A stretch of DNA of 58,209 bases, from positions 1 through 58,209 of the forward strand of contig CAZEXI010000008.1 in the NCBI GenBank assembly GCA_964516805.1. Direction: 5' to 3'. The position numbers and the translations under genes were made by a program. The stretch is from CAYSTL01 sp964516805. Lineage in GTDB: Archaea > Thermoplasmatota > Thermoplasmata > Halarchaeoplasmatales > Halarchaeoplasmataceae. Shown here one piece after another: positions 16,371-25,352 of the stretch. Numbering within the stretch: the stretch's first letter is position 1; each line of letters starts with the position of its first letter. A model generated the notes under the pieces. The model worked only from the letters and a program-made list of their open reading frames with translations, did not search any database and had not been told where the DNA came from.

Positions 16371-17300
16371 CTAATCAGATTTTTTACTATTTTTCCTGCT
16401 GTACTGCGCTATGGTGATACCTAAAATGATCACAATTCCAAATATGACCGTTTTTAATGTAATCTCCTCTCCAACGAAAAGGTTTGAGAATAAAGTACCG
16501 AATAATGGTATGAGATAAACGAAGAGTATCTGCTTTGACAATTGCCTTGTACTCAAAACATTATACCAGAATATCATGGCTATACCGTTGCATATCAACC
16601 CTAGAAATAGTATCAAAAGCCACGTTTCTCCTGAAATACTTTGTATTTTACCGATCGGTTCTAACATTATCGAAGTAGGTAAAAAGAAAATAGTCGAGAG
16701 TATCAGTGATATAGCTGATATCTTCAAAGGACCCTGATGAGTGAGTGTTTTTTTGACAGTTACACTCGCGAATGAATAAACAATCGCACTTCCCAGTAGC
16801 AGAATATTACCTATGAGATTGGTTCCACTTAGAACCACTCCTCCTCTTGTAACCAATAAGAAAGCGCCACTCATAGCAATACCTGTACCAACACCTTTTT
16901 TCATGCCTATGTGTTCACCAAGGAATAAAGCGGACAGAAATATGGTGAACACAGGTGAAGTAGCTTGTAGTATAGAACTCGTCGATGCTGCACTTTTAGG
17001 GTCCATCATTGTCATACCCACGTTCTGAAATACCAGTGGTAAGAAGTATTGAAACATAGCTATCATGATAAAAGGTAAAGGATGTTGTTTAAGGCTGTAA
17101 AATAAGTCCTTGATGCCTATCTTTTTAATTGCAAAAACGGATATCGGGATCGCACCTAACATAGCCCTTAAAAAACCTAAAGTGATGGGTTCTACCTCTC
17201 CTAGAGCAACTTTTATCGCAGGGAATGAAAGACCCCAAAATACTACGGAGATCATTATAATTGTCAATTTATCTTTAGATAATGGTACATCTGAAGCCAT
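16371..17300 (-). CDS. EamA/DMT-superfamily transporter
   Basis: A 309-residue integral membrane protein with about ten hydrophobic helices arranged as two EamA repeats. The first runs from ISVVFWGLSFPAIKVALG, the second from GNILLLGSAIVYSFASVTVKK, and each ends near a P-rich helix (FLGEHIG and VGEEIT mark the repeat ends). The drug/metabolite transporter superfamily exports amino acids, metabolites or drugs by antiport; the substrate is not predictable. The C-terminus is basic and cytoplasmic (YSRKNSKKSD). It lies tail to tail with the small membrane protein. Confidence 0.9.
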   Translation of the reverse strand: MASDVPLSKDKLTIIMISVVFWGLSFPAIKVALGEVEPITLGFLRAMLGAIPISVFAIKKIGIKDLFYSLKQHPLPFIMIAMFQYFLPLVFQNVGMTMMDPKSAASTSSILQATSPVFTIFLSALFLGEHIGMKKGVGTGIAMSGAFLLVTRGGVVLSGTNLIGNILLLGSAIVYSFASVTVKKTLTHQGPLKISAISLILSTIFFLPTSIMLEPIGKIQSISGETWLLILFLGLICNGIAMIFWYNVLSTRQLSKQILFVYLIPLFGTLFSNLFVGEEITLKTVIFGIVIILGITIAQYSRKNSKKSD

Positions 17301-17343
17301 CTCGAATCAGAAAAAAGAGGTTTGATAACTATCTTTTGGTTAT

Positions 17344-18873
17344 TTATTGTAATTTATCTAAACTTCTTTTCATTTCTTCTTTTAGGAACTCTTCGCCTTC
17401 ACATGCTTCTTTCAGTTCTTCAGCACAGCTGGAATCCCTTATTTCACCCAAGGCTTTGACAGCGTATTTTTTTACCCACATATCCTCATCATTCTTTATC
17501 GTCTCGATAAGATAATCTACAGCTTTTTCTGAGCCTATTTTTCCTAAGGCTAACGCTGAGTCACCTCTAACTTTTTCATCTTCGTCGTTCAGTTTATTGA
17601 TTAGATCACTTACTGCAGATTCGCTTCCTATCTCACCTAGAGACCAAACGGAAACCCACCTTATATCTTCATCATCTTCATAAAGATTCCTTAAGAGGTG
17701 ATATATGGCCATATCATCCCCTATTTTACCCAAAGCTTTAATCGCAGCTTTTCTTACATTTTTTTCATCATCATTTACCATGGGAATAAGATATTTTACA
17801 CATTTAGTAGATTCTATATTGCCTAAAGCTTGTGCTGCATTTTTTCTAACTATTGGGTTGTCATGATCCAATGCTCTGATGAGCTCATTTACAGCTCTTT
17901 CGTCCCCTAATTCTCCTAATGCTTCAGAAATCTCCATGGATAATTCGTCATCGCCTTCAAATAGAGAATATAATAGACTACTAAGAGCTCTTTCATCTCC
18001 AATTTCTCCTAAAGCCCAGCTTGAGATCTTTTTCTCATAATCGCTTCCTGTTTCTAGTTTACTCTGTAGTTTATTGATAGCCTTTTTTGTTCCTATGGAG
18101 CCTAGTGCCCATATACAGAGAGCTTTCAAAACAATATCCTCTTCCTTTTCTAATATTTCGATAAGATCATCTACAATTCTTTCATCCCCTATTTCACCTA
18201 GGGATTTAGCTGCGCTGTGTCTAACAGGGAGTGTATCTTTTTTCAAACGGTTCCTTAGTTCAAGTACAACATCACCTGAACTGATATTCCCTAAAGAATC
18301 GACTGCTTTGATCCTAATATCTTCATTATCATCTTTAGCTAGTTCTAGTAAAGCTTCTTTTGATTTTTCATTTCCGATTTCCCCGAGCACCTCTATTGCA
18401 CGGTTTCGTGTTTTGTTTTTACTATTTCTAGCTTTGACCATTATATCTTTGAGTACTTTCTCTGTAAGATTTCCTCTCAGATATCTAGCAGCCTTCCATC
18501 TAATATGTTCAGAGTCATCTAATAAAGAAATTTTTTTGATATCATTTTTAATCTCATCATCGTAAAGATAGACCATCGTTTTTAATGAGGCCAATCTCAC
18601 GTCTTCATCTTCGTCAAAAAATGCAGCTCTTCTCAATCTTTTAAGACCTTGATCATTCTGTAATTCACCAACAGCCCAGATAGACAAACCTCTGTAATAA
18701 TCGTTTTTAGATTTCAAGGCAATTTGATTCAACATTTCATAGATTTTAACATCGTAATGATTCAGTCTTTCGATTATTTCTGATCTGCTTATCTCTCCTT
18801 CCAGATATGAATCAAATATATTACGGATTTCTTCTTTTATAGAATCGAGATTCTCTGAGCTCATGGTTACCAT
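17344..18873 (-). CDS. HEAT-repeat (PBS-lyase-type) scaffold protein
   Basis: A 509-residue protein made almost wholly of about 14 alpha-helical HEAT repeats of about 31 residues. Examples are KSLGEIGDERIVDDLIEILE, AAQALGNIESTKCVKYLIP and ALALGKIGSEKAVDYLIETI. No catalytic domain is present. Such proteins form curved solenoids for protein binding; some archaeal and bacterial relatives work with phycobilin lyases or as adaptors, and nothing here points to pigment chemistry. Two starts are possible (ATG 18873 or 18864). The region between 18874 and 18964 holds the divergent promoter shared with the dUTPase gene. Confidence 0.88.
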   Translation of the reverse strand: MVTMSSENLDSIKEEIRNIFDSYLEGEISRSEIIERLNHYDVKIYEMLNQIALKSKNDYYRGLSIWAVGELQNDQGLKRLRRAAFFDEDEDVRLASLKTMVYLYDDEIKNDIKKISLLDDSEHIRWKAARYLRGNLTEKVLKDIMVKARNSKNKTRNRAIEVLGEIGNEKSKEALLELAKDDNEDIRIKAVDSLGNISSGDVVLELRNRLKKDTLPVRHSAAKSLGEIGDERIVDDLIEILEKEEDIVLKALCIWALGSIGTKKAINKLQSKLETGSDYEKKISSWALGEIGDERALSSLLYSLFEGDDELSMEISEALGELGDERAVNELIRALDHDNPIVRKNAAQALGNIESTKCVKYLIPMVNDDEKNVRKAAIKALGKIGDDMAIYHLLRNLYEDDEDIRWVSVWSLGEIGSESAVSDLINKLNDEDEKVRGDSALALGKIGSEKAVDYLIETIKNDEDMWVKKYAVKALGEIRDSSCAEELKEACEGEEFLKEEMKRSLDKLQ

Positions 18874-18964
18874 TTGATAATTTTTGTTCTAAAACTTTTT
18901 CTTTCTAAATAAAATTTATCTAGCTGAGAAATTCTAAATATGTCCTTTCTAATCAATCATTACT

Positions 18965-19429
18965 ATGATTCTTTCTGATGTGCAGATCGAAGAGATGATC
19001 AAAGAAGGCAAGCTTGGTATAGAAAGCTATAAAGATGAAAACCTTACACCGAATGGTTATGACCTTACGATATCTGAAATATCTATAGATGGTGACGAAT
19101 CAGTAAGTGAAGGTACTGTAAATATACCCTCAGATACTTGGTTCGCTGTATCTACAAAGGAATACGTACGATTTCCGTCGAATGTTGCTGGAGCCTTATG
19201 GATAAGGACGACTTGGGCCAGACAAGGTGTTATCTCTTCCTTTGGTATGATAGATTCTGGATTTGAAGGAAATTTGACACTCAGTGCTTATAATTCGGGT
19301 GATGATATAGAAATTGAGATAGGCGATACTTTTGCACAGTTAGTATTTCATCTGTTGTCCAAAGATAGTGAAAAACTTTATGATGAGCGTTCAGGTAATT
19401 ATCAGGGTTCTAAAGGCGTAACGTTATGA
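18965..19429 (+). CDS. dut: Archaeal dUTPase of the dCTP deaminase family
   Basis: A 154-residue trimeric beta-barrel protein of the Dcd/Dut superfamily. Visible motifs are LTPNGYDLTI, GALWIRTTWARQGVI (Arg81), MIDSGFEGNLTLSAYNSG (about 95-112), FAQLVFHLL and GNYQGSKGV. True dCTP deaminases carry a catalytic Glu in the strand after EG-x-L/I-T-L; here that position is Ser107. The probable dUTPases of Pyrococcus type likewise lack this Glu (GNLTLMLYN as I recall). It should therefore hydrolyse dUTP to dUMP and pyrophosphate rather than deaminate dCTP. Automatic pipelines would probably name it dcd. It is followed after 34 nt by hutH on the same strand. Confidence 0.7.
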   Translation: MILSDVQIEEMIKEGKLGIESYKDENLTPNGYDLTISEISIDGDESVSEGTVNIPSDTWFAVSTKEYVRFPSNVAGALWIRTTWARQGVISSFGMIDSGFEGNLTLSAYNSGDDIEIEIGDTFAQLVFHLLSKDSEKLYDERSGNYQGSKGVTL

Positions 19430-19463
19430 CAATTTTAAAGTACTTTTAGATATTGATAGAACC

Positions 19464-20984
19464 ATGACAGTTAAGATCGACGGTGAAAGTTTAACGATCG
19501 AGGATGTAAATAGAGTTGCAAGAAAGGGTGAAAAGGTCGAGATCTCAGAGGATTGTATTGAAGGAATTAAAAGATCTAGGGATATAGTTGATGAAACTCT
19601 CAAATCTGACGAAGACGTCTATGGTATCAATACAGGATTTGGAGAGCTTGCTAATGTAAAAATAGAGAGAGACAAAACTGAACAACTTCAGGAAAACCTT
19701 GTTTTGAGTCACGCAAGTGGAGTTGGTGAACCTTTTGAAGAAGAGATCGTCAGAGGAGTGATGCTCTTAAGAGCTAATACTTTAGCAAAAGGATACAGTG
19801 GAGCAAGGTTGGAAGTGATACAGACTCTTGTGGATATGCTGAATGAGGAAGTACATCCTGTTATACCCTGTAAAGGAAGCGTTGGCGCTTCTGGTGATTT
19901 AGCACCTTTAGCTCATATGTCTTTAGTTCTGATAGGTGAAGGTAGAGCGCTTTATGATGGTCAAGAGCTATCAGGTAATGATGCTATGAAAAAAGCTGGT
20001 TTGGAAACTATTGAATTAAAAGCTAAAGAAGGTCTAGCTCTTTTGAATGGGACGCAAGTGATGACCGCCATCGGTGCTTTAGCAGTACATGATTCTGAAT
20101 TATTGCTGAAGAGTGCACAGATAGCTAGTGCTATGAGTTTAGAGTCTTTGATGGGGACTGACGCTGTTTTTGATAGACGTATACATTATGCTAGACCCCA
20201 TGAAGGTCAGATAACTTGTGCTGGTAACTTGAGAAAATTGACAAAGGATAGTGACATAATACGTTCTCATAAAGATTGTGATAGAGTTCAGGATCCTTAC
20301 ACATTAAGATGCATGCCTCAGGTTTATGGAGCTGCTAGAGATGCTATCAGCTATGTGAAGAAAGTGATCAATATCGAAATGAATTCTGCTAATGATAATC
20401 CTTTGATATTTGACAACGGCGATGTTATCTCAGGAGGTAATTTCCACGGACAACCGATCGCATTAGCTATGGACTTCCTAGGAAGTGCAATTGCAGAAAT
20501 AGGAAATATATCTGAGAGGACAACCGATAAGCTGATGTATGAAGAGGAGAGTGGACTTCCACCATTTCTAGCAAAGGACAGCGGTTTGAATTCGGGCTTC
20601 ATGATCGCACAGTATACAGCAGCTTCTTTAGTTTCTGAAAATAAAGTTTTAGCTCATCCTGCAAGTGTTGATTCGATACCTACTTCCGCTGGACAGGAGG
20701 ACCATGTGAGCATGGGATTGACAGCTGCACGTCAGACCCGAGATATACTCAATAATGTTGAACATGTAGTGGCTATTGAACTTCTTTCAGCTGCTCAAGG
20801 ATTGGAATTTCATGATCTTGAGCCAGGCAAGGGAGTTAAAGCAGCCTATAATTTTTTAAGAGATAATGTTGATCCACTGGAAAAAGATAGGTCCTTACAT
20901 GAGGATATTATAAAGTGCAGAGACCTCATCCATGAAGGAGAAGTAATAGAATCTGTAGAGGATGAGATAGAAGAACTTCACTGA
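19464..20984 (+). CDS. hutH: Histidine ammonia-lyase
   Basis: A 506-residue MIO-dependent lyase converting L-histidine to urocanate and ammonia. The MIO cofactor forms from Ala-Ser-Gly at 142-144 in KGSVGASGDLAPLAH. Tyr53 (DVYGINTGFG) and His83 (LSHASGVGEP) match HAL active-site positions, and SAGQEDHVSMG carries the Glu that separates HAL from phenylalanine or tyrosine lyases. Length is typical. None of hutU, hutI or hutG is in the window, so a full histidine degradation route is not shown; urocanate may be the product used, or the rest of the pathway lies elsewhere. It lies between the dUTPase and pheS genes on the same strand. Confidence 0.93.
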   Translation: MTVKIDGESLTIEDVNRVARKGEKVEISEDCIEGIKRSRDIVDETLKSDEDVYGINTGFGELANVKIERDKTEQLQENLVLSHASGVGEPFEEEIVRGVMLLRANTLAKGYSGARLEVIQTLVDMLNEEVHPVIPCKGSVGASGDLAPLAHMSLVLIGEGRALYDGQELSGNDAMKKAGLETIELKAKEGLALLNGTQVMTAIGALAVHDSELLLKSAQIASAMSLESLMGTDAVFDRRIHYARPHEGQITCAGNLRKLTKDSDIIRSHKDCDRVQDPYTLRCMPQVYGAARDAISYVKKVINIEMNSANDNPLIFDNGDVISGGNFHGQPIALAMDFLGSAIAEIGNISERTTDKLMYEEESGLPPFLAKDSGLNSGFMIAQYTAASLVSENKVLAHPASVDSIPTSAGQEDHVSMGLTAARQTRDILNNVEHVVAIELLSAAQGLEFHDLEPGKGVKAAYNFLRDNVDPLEKDRSLHEDIIKCRDLIHEGEVIESVEDEIEELH

Positions 20985-21025
20985 AAAAAATTATATTATA
21001 TCGAATTATATGAAGGTGAGATAAG

Positions 21026-22564
21026 ATGTCCAATGAACAGGATTCAACCAAAGAATCAGGAGAACTAAGCTATCTAGAAAAGAAAACACTAGTCGCTCTG
21101 GATGAATTAGGAGGAGAAGCTAGTCCAGAGGAGATACTAGAAGAAGGTGATTTTGAGAAAGAAGTTAAGGTCATGAACGCAGTATCTTGGCTCAGTTCTA
21201 AAGATATTGTTGTGGTTGATGAAACTGTAAAACATTATTATTCTTTGGTCAAAAAAAGCCTCGCTAAGATTGAACTACCTGAAAGAACTGCATTGAAGTA
21301 TCTCGATAAAGTCGGTGGTGAGTGTAGTATAAGAGATCTTCAGGAAAACAGCGGATTGAGTAAAAACAAATCTGGGATAGCACTTGGATGGCTTAAAGAC
21401 AAGGGTTGGGCAAGGATCGTTAAGCATGATGGAGAATCTTTTCTTGAGATTACACGAAAAGGTGAAAAAGCTGTAAAAGAGAGGGGTAGGGATGAAAAGC
21501 TAATCAGGCGTTTGGGTAAGGAAGAAAGATTGTCTGATGATGAGGTCGATGAATATACCGTTAAAGACTTGATGTCTAGAAAAGAGATATTGAACGAAGA
21601 TAAAGAGATATTTAGAACAGTCAGTTTGACCCAAAAAGGTAAAGACATCATTAAGAAAGGTATCGAACTCAAACCTGAGATCAATCAGTTGACCCCTGAG
21701 ATCATAAGGACTGGTGCTTGGAAAGAAGCCAGGATAAGACCTTATGATGTGAAAGCATTCGCACCTACTAAATATGGTGGAAAGCAGCATCCTATCAAAA
21801 GAGAGATTGAAGAAGTAAGAAGAGTATTTCTGGAGATGGGTTTTACAGAGATAAAATACGATTATATTCAACCAGCTTTCTGGAATATGGATTCATTGTT
21901 CATACCTCAGGACCATCCTGCACGAGATCTGCAGGACACTTTTTACATGAAGAAACCGAAATATATCGAAGTAGAAGGAGATATAGTCGATAGGATAAAA
22001 AGTGTTCATGAAGACGGAGGTGGAACTAGGTCACAAGGATGGGATTACGAGTGGAGTAAGAAAAAATCTGAAGAAGCTGTTTTAAGAACTCATACTACTG
22101 TTGCTTCGATCAGACATCTATCTGAAAATACGGAACCACCTGTGAAAGCTTTCTCATTGGACTGGAATTTCAGGAGCGAAAAGAGTGATGCTACTCATCT
22201 CTCAGAGTTCATACAGATCGAAGGTATAGTCATGGAAGAGAACGCTAGTTTGAATATGCTTATAGGTATGATGAAAGAATTCTACAAGAAGATGGGATTC
22301 GAGGATGTTAAAGTCAGGCCTGGTTACTTCCCATTCACTGAACCCAGCCTAGAAGTGTTCGCGAAATGGAAGGGAGATTATCTCGAGATGGGCGGTGCAG
22401 GTCTGTTCAGAAGAGAAGTGTTAGAACCCCATGGAATTGACGACCCAGTGATAGCTTGGGGTCTGGGTCTAGAGAGATTGGTGATGCTTAGATTAGGAAT
22501 AGACGATATCAGAGAATGCTATGAGAACGATCTGACTAAATTGAAAGAATATCCTATACTATGA
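21026..22564 (+). CDS. pheS: Phenylalanyl-tRNA synthetase alpha subunit
   Basis: A 512-residue archaeal/eukaryal-type PheS. Residues 1-210 hold a run of winged-helix modules (ALDELGGEASPEEIL, ALKYLDKVGGECSIRDLQ) that bind tRNA. The class II catalytic core follows, with motif 2 in FSLDWNFRSEKSDATHLSEF (about 375-394) and motif 3 in WGLGLERLVMLRLGIDDIR. It charges tRNA-Phe as an alpha2beta2 enzyme with PheT, whose gene is not in this window, so the subunits are unlinked here. A GGTGAG Shine-Dalgarno lies 6-7 nt before the ATG. A small minus-strand frame ends inside its last codons. Confidence 0.95.
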   Translation: MSNEQDSTKESGELSYLEKKTLVALDELGGEASPEEILEEGDFEKEVKVMNAVSWLSSKDIVVVDETVKHYYSLVKKSLAKIELPERTALKYLDKVGGECSIRDLQENSGLSKNKSGIALGWLKDKGWARIVKHDGESFLEITRKGEKAVKERGRDEKLIRRLGKEERLSDDEVDEYTVKDLMSRKEILNEDKEIFRTVSLTQKGKDIIKKGIELKPEINQLTPEIIRTGAWKEARIRPYDVKAFAPTKYGGKQHPIKREIEEVRRVFLEMGFTEIKYDYIQPAFWNMDSLFIPQDHPARDLQDTFYMKKPKYIEVEGDIVDRIKSVHEDGGGTRSQGWDYEWSKKKSEEAVLRTHTTVASIRHLSENTEPPVKAFSLDWNFRSEKSDATHLSEFIQIEGIVMEENASLNMLIGMMKEFYKKMGFEDVKVRPGYFPFTEPSLEVFAKWKGDYLEMGGAGLFRREVLEPHGIDDPVIAWGLGLERLVMLRLGIDDIRECYENDLTKLKEYPIL

Positions 22565-22675
22565 ATACCAATAACTGAGTCCGCCCAAGATCATGCTTGA
22601 GATCAGCAAGAAAATGATAATATAGACTAGTATCGATTTGATAAATTCTACAGGATTATCTAGGCTCAATTTCAA
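22559..22675 (-). CDS. Possible 38-residue single-helix membrane peptide
   Basis: A minus-strand frame beginning with TTG at 22675 (an in-frame TAG directly precedes it) and ending at 22559 gives LKLSLDNPVEFIKSILVYII and then IFLLISSMILGGLSYWYS. It has a polar/amphipathic start with one Pro and one Asp-Asn, a clean 18-20-residue transmembrane helix and a Tyr/Trp interfacial end, which random AT-rich DNA rarely gives. The stop overlaps the last Leu codon of pheS. TATA-like TTGTATAAATTG lies upstream on the minus strand. No Shine-Dalgarno is clear. I do not recognise a family. Confidence 0.4.
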   Translation of the reverse strand: MKLSLDNPVEFIKSILVYIIIFLLISSMILGGLSYWYS

Positions 22676-22777
22676 CTACCTATAATAATGATTATTGGGA
22701 TGATATAAAATGGTTAGGAGAATTCAATTTATACAAATCACAACTTTCAAATAATTTCTATATTCTATCGGATTTAT

Positions 22778-24217
22778 ATGACCCTTAGACTGTACAATAC
22801 ATTGACCAATGAGAAAGAAGAATTCCAACCGATAGATGATGATCAGGTAAGATTTTATTCATGTGGTCAAACGATCTATGAAGATATGCATGTAGGTAAT
22901 GTGAAAACATACGCTGCATGGGATGTTTTAAATAGATATTTAACCTGGAAGGGCTACGATGTATTTCATGTAATGAATATCACTGATGTGGGTCATCTTA
23001 CTGATGATGCAGATCAAGGTGAAGATAAGATTGAAAAAGCTGCTAAAGAGAAACATATCGAACCTATGGAACTGGTAACTAGACAGGTAAGAAGATGGTA
23101 TAAAGAGATGGATGCATTGAACATGAAGATTCACAATGTCAATCCGAGAGCTACTGGTCATATGATAGAGATGATAGAAGCAGTTAAAAAGATGATAGAA
23201 AACGGATATGCCTACGAGAAAAACGGTTCTGTTTACTTCGACGTGATGAAATTCAACGAAGATCACGAGTATCCAAAACTTGATGGCAGGACTATAGACG
23301 ATCTTCAGGCTGGAGCTGGAGGAAGAGTCAGTGAAGAAGAACTGAAAGAGAAGAAATCGCCGTTTGATTTTGCTTTATGGATAAAGGCAGATCCTGAACA
23401 TCTTATGAAATGGCCCTCACCATGGTCGTTAGGATATCCTGGTTGGCATCTAGAGTGCAGTGTGATGGGCAAGAAATACCTGGGTGAAAAGTTCGATATA
23501 CACAGTGGAGGAGAAGATCATATTTTCCCCCATCATCCTAATGAAAGGGCTCAAAATATTGCTATAGATGATATGGATGAAGAACCGGTGAATTACTGGC
23601 TGCACAGCAGGTTCATCACCGTAGAAGGAGAAAAGATGTCTAAGAGTAAAGGCAACTTCTACACAGTTGAAGATCTCTTAGGTGAATATGATGGTGAAAC
23701 TGTAAGGATGTATCTAGCAGGTAGTCATTATCGCTCTCAGAGTGATTTCAGTAAAGAAGGTCTAGAAGAAGCTAAAACTAGATTGGACAGGCTCTACACA
23801 ACTATTCAAAGAGCAGAGGATTCTGAAGGTGGGGACAAGGAGAATCTAAAAGAAGAGATCAGATGGATTAAAGAAGAATTCGAAAATGCTATGGATGATG
23901 ATCTAAATACACCTCTAGCCTTGAGCAATCTGATGAAGTTCTCCAGTAAGATAAATAAAAATATAGATAACAAAAAGGATATCATCAGAGAGGCGGTCCA
24001 AATCTTAAAGGAACTAGGAAAAATTTTTGGTCTTACTTTAGAAAAAGAAAGAGAGACAGAGGATGCAGGAAAGTTCATCGATTTACTATTAGAAGTAAGA
24101 GAGGAATTGAGATCACAGGGTAATTACGAGTCGGCTGACAAGATAAGAGATGAACTCTTTGAAAAGGGAATCATAGTTGAAGATTCATCAGAGGGACCGA
24201 AGTGGAAAACAGAGTGA
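22778..24217 (+). CDS. cysS: Cysteinyl-tRNA synthetase
   Basis: A 479-residue class I synthetase. FYSCGQTIYEDMHVGN has the zinc Cys29 and the HIGH-equivalent HVGN at 38-41. WHLECSVM and HSGGEDHIFPHHPNE carry further zinc ligands, and KMSKS is at 286-290. The C-terminal helical and anticodon-binding regions are present (DDLNTPLALSNL ... GNYESADKIRDEL). Length and motifs are normal for a free-standing CysRS, so direct Cys charging operates rather than only the SepRS/SepCysS route. The gene stands alone, convergent with the PIN gene. Confidence 0.95.
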   Translation: MTLRLYNTLTNEKEEFQPIDDDQVRFYSCGQTIYEDMHVGNVKTYAAWDVLNRYLTWKGYDVFHVMNITDVGHLTDDADQGEDKIEKAAKEKHIEPMELVTRQVRRWYKEMDALNMKIHNVNPRATGHMIEMIEAVKKMIENGYAYEKNGSVYFDVMKFNEDHEYPKLDGRTIDDLQAGAGGRVSEEELKEKKSPFDFALWIKADPEHLMKWPSPWSLGYPGWHLECSVMGKKYLGEKFDIHSGGEDHIFPHHPNERAQNIAIDDMDEEPVNYWLHSRFITVEGEKMSKSKGNFYTVEDLLGEYDGETVRMYLAGSHYRSQSDFSKEGLEEAKTRLDRLYTTIQRAEDSEGGDKENLKEEIRWIKEEFENAMDDDLNTPLALSNLMKFSSKINKNIDNKKDIIREAVQILKELGKIFGLTLEKERETEDAGKFIDLLLEVREELRSQGNYESADKIRDELFEKGIIVEDSSEGPKWKTE

Positions 24218-24260
24218 TAATTAGATCATAAAAGAAATTGAAATAGTTTTATATGGATGA

Positions 24261-25352
24261 TCAAATTCCGTTTTTTCTAGGTCCAGAAAGCGATTCTATC
24301 ACGTCTAGATCCTTTTCTACTTCATCAACGAAACTAGCTCCTGGATTTATCCATGCTCTGACACTTTCGTTCTGATAATCTACATCTCTTTTACCACCCC
24401 ATATACCAAAGAGAGTGGTTTTCAATTCTGGCAGCTTAATAGCTCCGTAGAATAAAGCCAGATCGTGCAGTAAATTCAGAACTACATCAGATTTCACTTT
24501 ATTGTTTTTCTTCAATGATGTAGGCATCTCCAACACAAAATACGGTATTTCAGAGTTTTCAGCATGATTACCCATATTTCTATCAGAAGAGATCAACGCC
24601 ACATCGATATTCTTACTCCAACTGAAGTTTTCAAGGGATTCTACGATCCTTATATCATTTCTTTCGGAGTTTCTTTTAGATGGCTGCCCTTTCACTCTAG
24701 CAGCGTTCAATTCACCTCTAAGATGATTCAATTCTTGGGTTGCAAACTTGGCTTTTCTAGTTTGTAATGTTCCTCTGTTTCTAAAGTTAAATCTAAGATC
24801 GCCGATCTTGGTGTACATACCCATCATTTTGAGGTCTGAATGATCATATTTGTTCTCTATTCTGTGATCTATTTCATTCTCTACGATGGAGCTCAGCAAG
24901 TAATCAAAATCTGTTGCTTTGATCACATGATCATCGAGCTCGATAGGAAACCTCCTAGATATCAATCGGTAATATGCCATATTGGTATCAATACTCAAAA
25001 ATACTGACTTGCTGGATAATGTAGGATCTATCTCAGATTTGTACATGTATTCAAGCCAATCGATGAATTTGTTCCAGTTATCAAAATTGAGCAGCCCTGA
25101 TGATATCAAACATTCGATATATTCTTTGTAACCGGGAAGGTCATCCACGTTGAAATATTTCTCTTTATCGGGAAAAGGCCCAAAGTCATCTCTGCTTGCC
25201 AACTTTACCTTATAATGTCCATCTTCTATAGTGATCTCCAATAATTCGGTATCAAAGAACTGTTCTTCTACTGTGAAGGATTCGATTCCCTGCTGTTTTA
25301 TCTCGTTTAGAAGTATCATTAGATCATCTTTTTTGAGCACTCTTTCCATCAT
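24261..25352 (-). CDS. PIN-like nuclease, coupled to an upstream CARF protein
   Basis: A 363-residue protein. Residues 1-112 are an unrecognised alpha/beta N-terminal region. Residues 117-285 read as a PIN domain: strand plus first acid in VFLSIDTNMAYYRL (Asp122), second acids in SSIVENEIDHRI (Glu158/Glu160), third in RNDIRIVESL (Asp233), and fourth in VALISSDRNMGNHA (Asp257). These four acids in order are the metal site of PIN ribonucleases. The C-terminal 80 residues (LALFYGAIKLPELKTTLFGIWGG) resemble a dimerisation or substrate module. The ATG overlaps the CARF stop (ATGA) and a GGAGG lies 8 nt upstream, so translation is coupled. I infer a CARF-regulated RNase; I do not recognise a named family. 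Confidence 0.65.
   Translation of the reverse strand: MMERVLKKDDLMILLNEIKQQGIESFTVEEQFFDTELLEITIEDGHYKVKLASRDDFGPFPDKEKYFNVDDLPGYKEYIECLISSGLLNFDNWNKFIDWLEYMYKSEIDPTLSSKSVFLSIDTNMAYYRLISRRFPIELDDHVIKATDFDYLLSSIVENEIDHRIENKYDHSDLKMMGMYTKIGDLRFNFRNRGTLQTRKAKFATQELNHLRGELNAARVKGQPSKRNSERNDIRIVESLENFSWSKNIDVALISSDRNMGNHAENSEIPYFVLEMPTSLKKNNKVKSDVVLNLLHDLALFYGAIKLPELKTTLFGIWGGKRDVDYQNESVRAWINPGASFVDEVEKDLDVIESLSGPRKNGI

Noticed and set aside
18965..19429. Bifunctional dCTP deaminase/dUTPase
   Set aside because: The deaminase Glu is replaced by Ser107, so only the dUTPase call is kept.
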